Shown: one piece after another, positions 59,597-64,000 of the stretch
How the letters are laid out: every line of letters starts with the position of its first letter
Numbering within the stretch: the first letter of the stretch is position 1
Origin: DASXKD01 sp963762735
Lineage (GTDB): Bacteria > Actinomycetota > Actinomycetes > Streptosporangiales > Streptosporangiaceae
NCBI GenBank assembly: GCA_963762735.1
Contig: CAVXMG010000030.1
Span: 1-64,000 of the forward strand
Reading direction: 5' to 3'
Length of the DNA stretch: 64,000 bases
Translations under genes and position numbers: made by a program
Notes under the pieces: generated by a model
Told to the model about the DNA's origin: nothing
Database searches by the model: none
Seen by the model: only the letters and a program-made list of their open reading frames with translations

Positions 59597-61699
59597 TCAG
59601 CCCAGCGGCGGGGGCAGCGGCTGGGAGTGCAGCACGGTCAGCCGGGACACCGCGCGGGTGAGCGCCACGTACAACTGGTGCAGTCCGTAGGAGTGCCCGG
59701 CGGCAATGGCGGCGGGCTCGGCCACGATCACGTGGTCGAACTCCAGGCCCTTGGCCAGGCTGACTGGCACCAGGGTGAGCCGGGCGCCGGGGCCCTCGCT
59801 GCCGAGGACCCGGTGTGCCACCCCGGCCCGGCCCAGCGCCCGGGCCAGCGTGCTCACCTGGCCGTCCGCGGCGATCACCGCGGTGGACCCCGGCCGGCCA
59901 AGGGCATCGGCGCAGGCCTGCGCGAGCGCGGCGGGGAAGGCTCCCGGCGTGGTGCCGGTGACCACCAGCGCGCCCGGATCCTGGCGGAACGACCGTGCCG
60001 CCGGCACACCGGGAGCGATCCGCGGCAGCAGCAGGCTGGCGTAGTCGAGAATCTGCCTGGGCACCCGGTAGCCGGTCTCAAGCAGCCGCAGCCCGGCATC
60101 GGGCTTGCCCAGGTGGCCGAGCAGGGCCGGCCAGTCCGCCACGGCCGCGGGAGTGGTGGCCTGGGCGAGGTCGCCGAGCACCGTGGCCGAACCGGTGGCG
60201 CAGCGGCGGCCCACGGCGCGGCACTCCATCGCCGACAGGTCCTGTGCCTCGTCCACCACCACGTGGGACAGGCTCGGGATCCGTTCGATGAGATCGCGGG
60301 CCTCGTCCACCAGGACGGCGTCCGCGGCGGACCAGCGCGCCGACCGTGGCCCGCGCGGCGCCGCAGGCCAGCCGATCTCGCCCTGCTCCGCGGCGTCGAG
60401 CAGGCCGTCGGCGGCGCGGGCGAGCAGTTCGGGCTCCGACAGCAGCCGCAGCACCAGGCGGACCGGGTCCGCGGCCGGCCAGACCTCGTCCACCACCGCG
60501 CGCACCTCACGGGTACGGCGCACCGAGTCGTGGGTACGGTCGTCGCACGTCTCCCCCGCCGCCTCCATCCGGGTGAGCACCACGTGCGCGATCCGGTGGC
60601 CGAGCATGTCCCGGCCCGGGCCGTAGCGCACCCCCCGGTCGCGCAGTTCGCCGGCCAGGCCTGCGATCTCGTCGGCGGGCACCCGCCACCGCCGGGATCC
60701 GCGGGTGAGCATGAGCCCGCCGCTGGGCTCGGACAGCCCGGCCCACAGCGCACGGCGCAGCACCTCCGCCATCCGGGCGTCGCCCTTGATGCGAGCCGCG
60801 CGCTCGGAGTCTGTGGCCCTGACCTCGACGGTGCCGACCAGGTCGGCGATCGTCACCTGGCTCACCCCGACCTCGCCCAGCGCCGGGAGCACGTTGCCGA
60901 TGTAGGCGAGGAACGCGCGGTTCGGCCCGATCACCAGCACCCCGCCCCGTTTCATCCGGTTCGCGTGCGCGTAGAGCAGGTAGGCGACCCGGTGCAGGCC
61001 GACCGCGGTCTTGCCGGTGCCCGGCGCGCCCTGCACGCACACGGTCGCGTCGGCGTCGGCGCGGACGATGTCGTCCTGGTCGGGCTGGATCGTCGCCACG
61101 ATGTCGCGCATGGGCCCCGACCTGGGCCGTTCGATCTCCTCCAGCATGATCCGGCTGGGCCGACCGCCGCTGCGCGCCGCGCCGCCGAACTCCTCGTCTT
61201 CGTAGGCGGTCAGGCTCCCGCCGGAGAACCCGAACCTGCGCCGCCGGGCCAGGTCCATCGGATCTGACTGGCTGGCCCGGTAGAACGCGCGGGACACCGG
61301 CGCGCGCCAGTCGATCACGATCGGGTGCCCGTCCGGGTCGTGGACGTGCCGCCGGCCGATGTGGAAGCGCGCCCCGTCCGCTCCGGCCTCACCTTCTTCA
61401 CTCCAAACGCTCCCCGGGGCGTAGTCGAGCCTGCCGAAGAACAGCGGGGCGTCGGGGATATCACGCAAGGCCTCGGCGCGGTGATGGAGGTCTGCCTTGA
61501 GGTACTCGATGGACACGCGGTCGCCGCCGAGGGCGGGCAGTGCGAGTACGTCCTCCCGCATCAGCCGCAGGTACTCGCGGGACTCGCGGAGATGCTCACG
61601 TTCGGCGGCGAGAACGGGGTCGGCGGGCTTGGCTGGATCGGATTCGGCTGGGTCAGCCGGCTCGGCGGGCCTGGCGTCTGTCCCGCTCTGCGAGGGCAT
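59597..61699 (-). CDS. helD: HelD-like RNA polymerase-associated helicase
   Basis: 700-residue UvrD/Rep-type superfamily 1 protein of the HelD branch, which removes stalled RNA polymerase from DNA and, in some actinomycetes (HelR), gives rifamycin tolerance. N-terminal coiled coil (AEREHLRESREYLRLMREDV) that enters the polymerase channel, then YLKADLHHRAEALRD and FFGRLDY. Walker A GAPGTGKTAVGLHR (Lys about residue 230), Walker B VVVDEAQDLSAME, motif III/IV blocks and the final LYVALTRAVSRLTVLHS. ATG 61699. No second T7SS or drug gene adjacent, so rifamycin link is only an inference. Confidence 0.9.
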   Translation of the reverse strand: MPSQSGTDARPAEPADPAESDPAKPADPVLAAEREHLRESREYLRLMREDVLALPALGGDRVSIEYLKADLHHRAEALRDIPDAPLFFGRLDYAPGSVWSEEGEAGADGARFHIGRRHVHDPDGHPIVIDWRAPVSRAFYRASQSDPMDLARRRRFGFSGGSLTAYEDEEFGGAARSGGRPSRIMLEEIERPRSGPMRDIVATIQPDQDDIVRADADATVCVQGAPGTGKTAVGLHRVAYLLYAHANRMKRGGVLVIGPNRAFLAYIGNVLPALGEVGVSQVTIADLVGTVEVRATDSERAARIKGDARMAEVLRRALWAGLSEPSGGLMLTRGSRRWRVPADEIAGLAGELRDRGVRYGPGRDMLGHRIAHVVLTRMEAAGETCDDRTHDSVRRTREVRAVVDEVWPAADPVRLVLRLLSEPELLARAADGLLDAAEQGEIGWPAAPRGPRSARWSAADAVLVDEARDLIERIPSLSHVVVDEAQDLSAMECRAVGRRCATGSATVLGDLAQATTPAAVADWPALLGHLGKPDAGLRLLETGYRVPRQILDYASLLLPRIAPGVPAARSFRQDPGALVVTGTTPGAFPAALAQACADALGRPGSTAVIAADGQVSTLARALGRAGVAHRVLGSEGPGARLTLVPVSLAKGLEFDHVIVAEPAAIAAGHSYGLHQLYVALTRAVSRLTVLHSQPLPPPLG

Positions 61700-62143
61700 G
61701 CGTCATCACCTCGGAAGGTAGGAGGGATGCGGGCACAAGAGCCCGAAAGTTTACCCGGCCGCCGTCAGGACCTCACCTGGTTTTCGCCCACCCCGAACCC
61801 TCATCCGCCCGGAACCCAGCCCGGCCGCCCGCGAACCGTGACCCGTCCCCGCCCCGCCGACCGGACCCGGCTGACCATCACGTGGAGTACTCGCGCTCAT
61901 GATCACGGACGATAACCTGCGGTTTTTACGGGGGGGAAATCGTCCGTGATCATGGAAGTCCGGCCGTGGGGGACGTAGTGCCAGATCCGAAGCAGCCCGC
62001 ACAGCTATAGTTCCATGACCACGGGACTCTGTTCACAGCATGTATGTACGGAATCACTTGATCATGAAAGTGAGCACCGGGAGCGACCAAAACACCATGA
62101 TCACAAAGAGTGGTGGAGTGGCGCCGGCGGCGGCGGGCGGCCT
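61700..62143. other. gene-free gap with GATCAC-containing inverted repeats
   Basis: No gene accepted between helD and the proA region. The gap holds the 16-bp perfect inverted repeat at 61898-61954 (separate entry) and further TGATCA boxes at about 62056-62061 and 62097-62102; the first lies inside a symmetric TCACTT...AAGTGA element. Confidence 0.5.
61898..61954. repeat. perfect 16-bp inverted repeat
   Basis: CATGATCACGGACGAT at 61898-61913 and its exact complement ATCGTCCGTGATCATG at 61939-61954, separated by 25 bp containing TTTTT and GGGGGGG. It is about 200 nt upstream of the helD start and nearly 280 nt beyond the proA end. It could be an operator pair, a terminator or part of a small mobile element. 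Confidence 0.9.
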
Positions 62144-62265
62144 GTGGGCTCGCTGGCGGACGCTGCGGGCTCGCTGGGCGGACGCGTGGGCTAAATGGCG
62201 GACCTGCGGGCTCGCTGGGCGGACGCGTGCGCTAACTGGCGGACGCCGCGGGCTCGCCGGCGAAG
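62144..62265. repeat. 41-42-bp tandem repeat at proA 3' end
   Basis: Units start at 62165 and 62206 with GCGGGCTCGCTGGGCGGACGC, plus partial units at about 62144 and 62248. They are about 90% identical. The last unit reaches into the proA C-terminal codons (ASAS tail). Confidence 0.8.
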
Positions 62266-63498
62266 CCGGTGGCTGGGGTGATCACGTACTGGCGCAGGCA
62301 CAGGTCCTCGAAGGTGACCGGGCCGCGCGGGCCGGGCACGTGGTCCACGTTGATCCCGGTCTCCGGGACGCCGCGCAGCCGGAACCCGTCGAGCAGGCGC
62401 GTGCTGGCGTTCCAGAAGGCACCGGTCCCGGCGTAGGCGTCCAGGAACGCGCGGGCGGCAGCCGGATCCGCGGTGACCACGCTCGCCGCAAGCCCGGAGG
62501 TTTCCCGGTTGGCGATCGCGGCCGCCTGCGCCGGGCCGTCCGCCGGGGCCACGGTCACGGTCGCCTCGCGCCCGGCGTCCAGTGCCCACTCATGGCCGAG
62601 CGGGTGATCGTGCGGGGGCATGGACGCCGCCACCCGCGGCCGCGCAGCGCCCCAGCGCCACGCCGAGCATCTGGTCCCACGCCTGCATGCACCAGCAGCA
62701 GGTTCAGCCGGTTGCACACCCCCAGCCGGTCCAGGCTGGCGGTGATCAGCTCGGCGGCCAGCGCCGGGTCCGCGGCGCGGTCCAGGTAGAGCACGCCGCC
62801 GCCGTCGGCGTGGGCGAGCGTGCGGACCCCGTGCCTGGCGGCCTCGGCGGCGAGGGCGCGGGTGGTGTCGCCGCTGCCGCGCAGGATCACCAGCGGGATG
62901 AGGCCGGCCGGGCGACCAGTTCCGTGGCCGCCTGCCGGTCGGCGGACCTGACCAGCTGCAGCGCGCCGGGATCCAGCCCGGCATGCTCGAGGGCAGGCGC
63001 GATGACGTGGTCGAACAGTGCCGCCGCCGACCGCAGTGCCGCCGCTCCGGTGCGCAGCACCCGGCGTTGCGCGATTTCAGCAACTGCGAGGCGACGTCCA
63101 CGGTCACGTTCGGGCGGGCCTCGTAGTTGGCGCCGATCACCCCGACCGGGATGCGGCGTTCGGCAAGAACAAAGCCGTCAGGCAGATCCCGCAGCCGCGT
63201 TCGCCGGGGGGAAGGGGGCGGCGGCGAGCAGTGAGATCTGGCGGGCCATCTCGGCGATCCGCACCTCGCCGAGGATGAGCCGGTCCAGCAGCCCGCGGCC
63301 GAGCCCGGCTGCCTCGCCCCCGGTGACGTCGGCGGCGTTGGCGGCGAGCACCGTGGCCGCCGTGTCGCCGAGCAGCTTGGCCATGCCGTACAGCGCCGCG
63401 TCCACGGCCTCGTCCGGGGCGGCGGCGAGGTGCGGGGCGGCCGCCCTGGCCGCCTCACCGCAGGCGGTCACCGCCTTGGCGACGTCGGACACGGTCAT
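62232..63498 (-). pseudogene. proA: glutamate-5-semialdehyde dehydrogenase, at least four frame breaks
   Basis: ProA reduces glutamyl-5-phosphate in proline synthesis. Pieces in order: N-terminus (SDVAKAVTACGEAARAAAPH to about 63190), LPDGFVLAERRIPVGVIGANYEAR and NVTVDVASQLLKS in a second frame, LRTGAAALRSAAALFDHV in a third, LVILRGSG to the catalytic Cys block LGVCNRLNLLLVHAG (62890-62680), and ETSGLAASVVTADPAA to GINVDHVPGPRGPVTFEDL in the second frame again. Each break is explained by one to four missing or added bases, at about 63190, 63068, 62915 and 62645. Motifs are intact between breaks, so poor sequence quality is as likely as decay. ATG 63498 is 5 nt after the GNAT stop. Confidence 0.85.
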
Positions 63499-63503
63499 CG
63501 CGG

Positions 63504-64000
63504 TCAGAACAGGACGGAGGCGAAGGTCGCGGTCTGGGTGAAGCCGACCCGCCGGTAGGCGGCGCGGGCCGGGCGGTTGAAGTCGTTGACGTACAGCGAC
63601 ACCACGGGCGCGACGCTGCGCAGCGCCTCGGTGACCACCGCGGCCATGCCGGCCTCGGCCAGGCCGCGGCCGCGCAGTTCCGGCCGGACCCAGACGCCCT
63701 GCACCTGGCAGGCGAGCGGGGTGACCGACCCGATCTCCGCCTTGAACACCACCTGGCCGTCCTCGATCCGGGCGAACGCGCGGCCCGCGTCGATCAGCTC
63801 GCTCACCCGGGCCCGGTAGGCGGCCCCGCCGTCGGGCCCCACCGGGGAGACGCCCACCTCCTCGGTGAACATGGCCACCGAGGCGGGCAGCAGGATGTCC
63901 AGCTCGTCCGGGCGGACCCGGCGGACCAGCGGATCCGGCGCCACCTGCGGCGGGCCGGAGATGGCCATCACCGGCTGCACGGCCCTGACCTCGCGGGGTG
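63504..64000 (-). CDS. GNAT acetyltransferase with DUF4081-type head, 5' end outside window
   Basis: C-terminal part of a GNAT-family N-acetyltransferase. The frame is open to the window edge (PREVRAVQPVMAISGP precedes the first internal start at 63980), so the protein begins beyond 64000. Acetyl-CoA motif QVQGVWVRPELRGRGLAEAGM (V-x-x-x-x-R-G-x-G/A type) and LYVNDFNRPARAAYRRVGF are clear. The block DPLVRRVRPDELDILLPASV is that of actinobacterial DUF4081-GNAT proteins, which in Streptomyces sit just upstream of proS. Here proA, not proS, follows. Substrate unknown. Confidence 0.88.
   Translation of the reverse strand, partial: PREVRAVQPVMAISGPPQVAPDPLVRRVRPDELDILLPASVAMFTEEVGVSPVGPDGGAAYRARVSELIDAGRAFARIEDGQVVFKAEIGSVTPLACQVQGVWVRPELRGRGLAEAGMAAVVTEALRSVAPVVSLYVNDFNRPARAAYRRVGFTQTATFASVLF

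Noticed and set aside
1..64000. tRNA or rRNA genes, insertion sequences, prophage, origin of replication
   Set aside because: I looked for T-loop-like GTTCRA contexts, transposase/integrase motifs and DnaA-box clusters and saw none that hold up; short matches were inside coding genes.

Overview
The window is very GC-rich (third codon positions mostly G/C) and reads as an actinomycete chromosome. Actinobacterial marks include a complete-looking ESX-type type VII secretion (T7SS) locus, a DosR-like regulator, a HelD helicase, a DUF4439 ferritin-like pair and many GTG starts. The order rimP-nusA-ylxR-infB-DUF503-rbfA-truB-ribF, then the T7SS locus, then rpsO-pnp-M16 peptidase-dapB is, as I recall it, the order of the equivalent Streptomyces region. 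A Streptomyces or Streptosporangiales-like host is an inference; genus is not resolvable.

Layout. 0-6 kb: a SnoaL-like protein, a disturbed stretch, then a minus-strand operon amidase > penicillin-acylase-type hydrolase > membrane protein. 6-21 kb: a signalling island with five sensor kinases (three hybrid kinases with the AHDFNN H-box, two phytochrome/bacteriophytochrome-type kinases), a DosR-like response regulator and an Rcp1-like single-domain regulator, interleaved with a NERD protein, a TetR regulator, a small membrane protein, DedA and VIT family proteins. 21-28.7 kb: ilvD, menA, an acyl-CoA synthetase, a LysE exporter, dapB and an M16 peptidase. 28.7-31.6 kb: pnp and rpsO. 31.7-49.2 kb: T7SS locus (mycP, eccC, eccD, eccB, an Esx pair, a large PPE-like substrate, a lipoprotein, and a second minus-strand operon with two more WXG-type proteins). 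49.4-57.4 kb: the translation/transcription operon, transcribed right to left from rimP to ribF. 57.8-64 kb: two DUF4439-type proteins, a small conserved protein, HelD, a broken proA and the 3' part of a GNAT gene running off the window.

How the parts work together. The kinases look like a phosphorelay bundle: an HK, a stand-alone receiver and a REC-HK-REC protein are translationally coupled by two ATGA overlaps, and a transmembrane hybrid kinase sits upstream of the DosR-like regulator. Several kinases appear to be made from leaderless mRNAs and two promoters share a 10-bp element. In the T7SS locus EccB, EccC, EccD and MycP supply the membrane machine and the Esx/WXG proteins are its substrates; EccE and EccA are not seen.

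Caution. At least seven genes are interrupted by one-base indels, mostly in G/C runs (hybrid kinase twice, TetR, acyl-CoA synthetase, the gene before mycP, mycP, eccD, proA several times), and the apparent RbfA-TruB fusion also disappears if one base is removed. That pattern fits residual sequencing error in a GC-rich assembly better than independent gene death, so I annotate these genes by their intended product.
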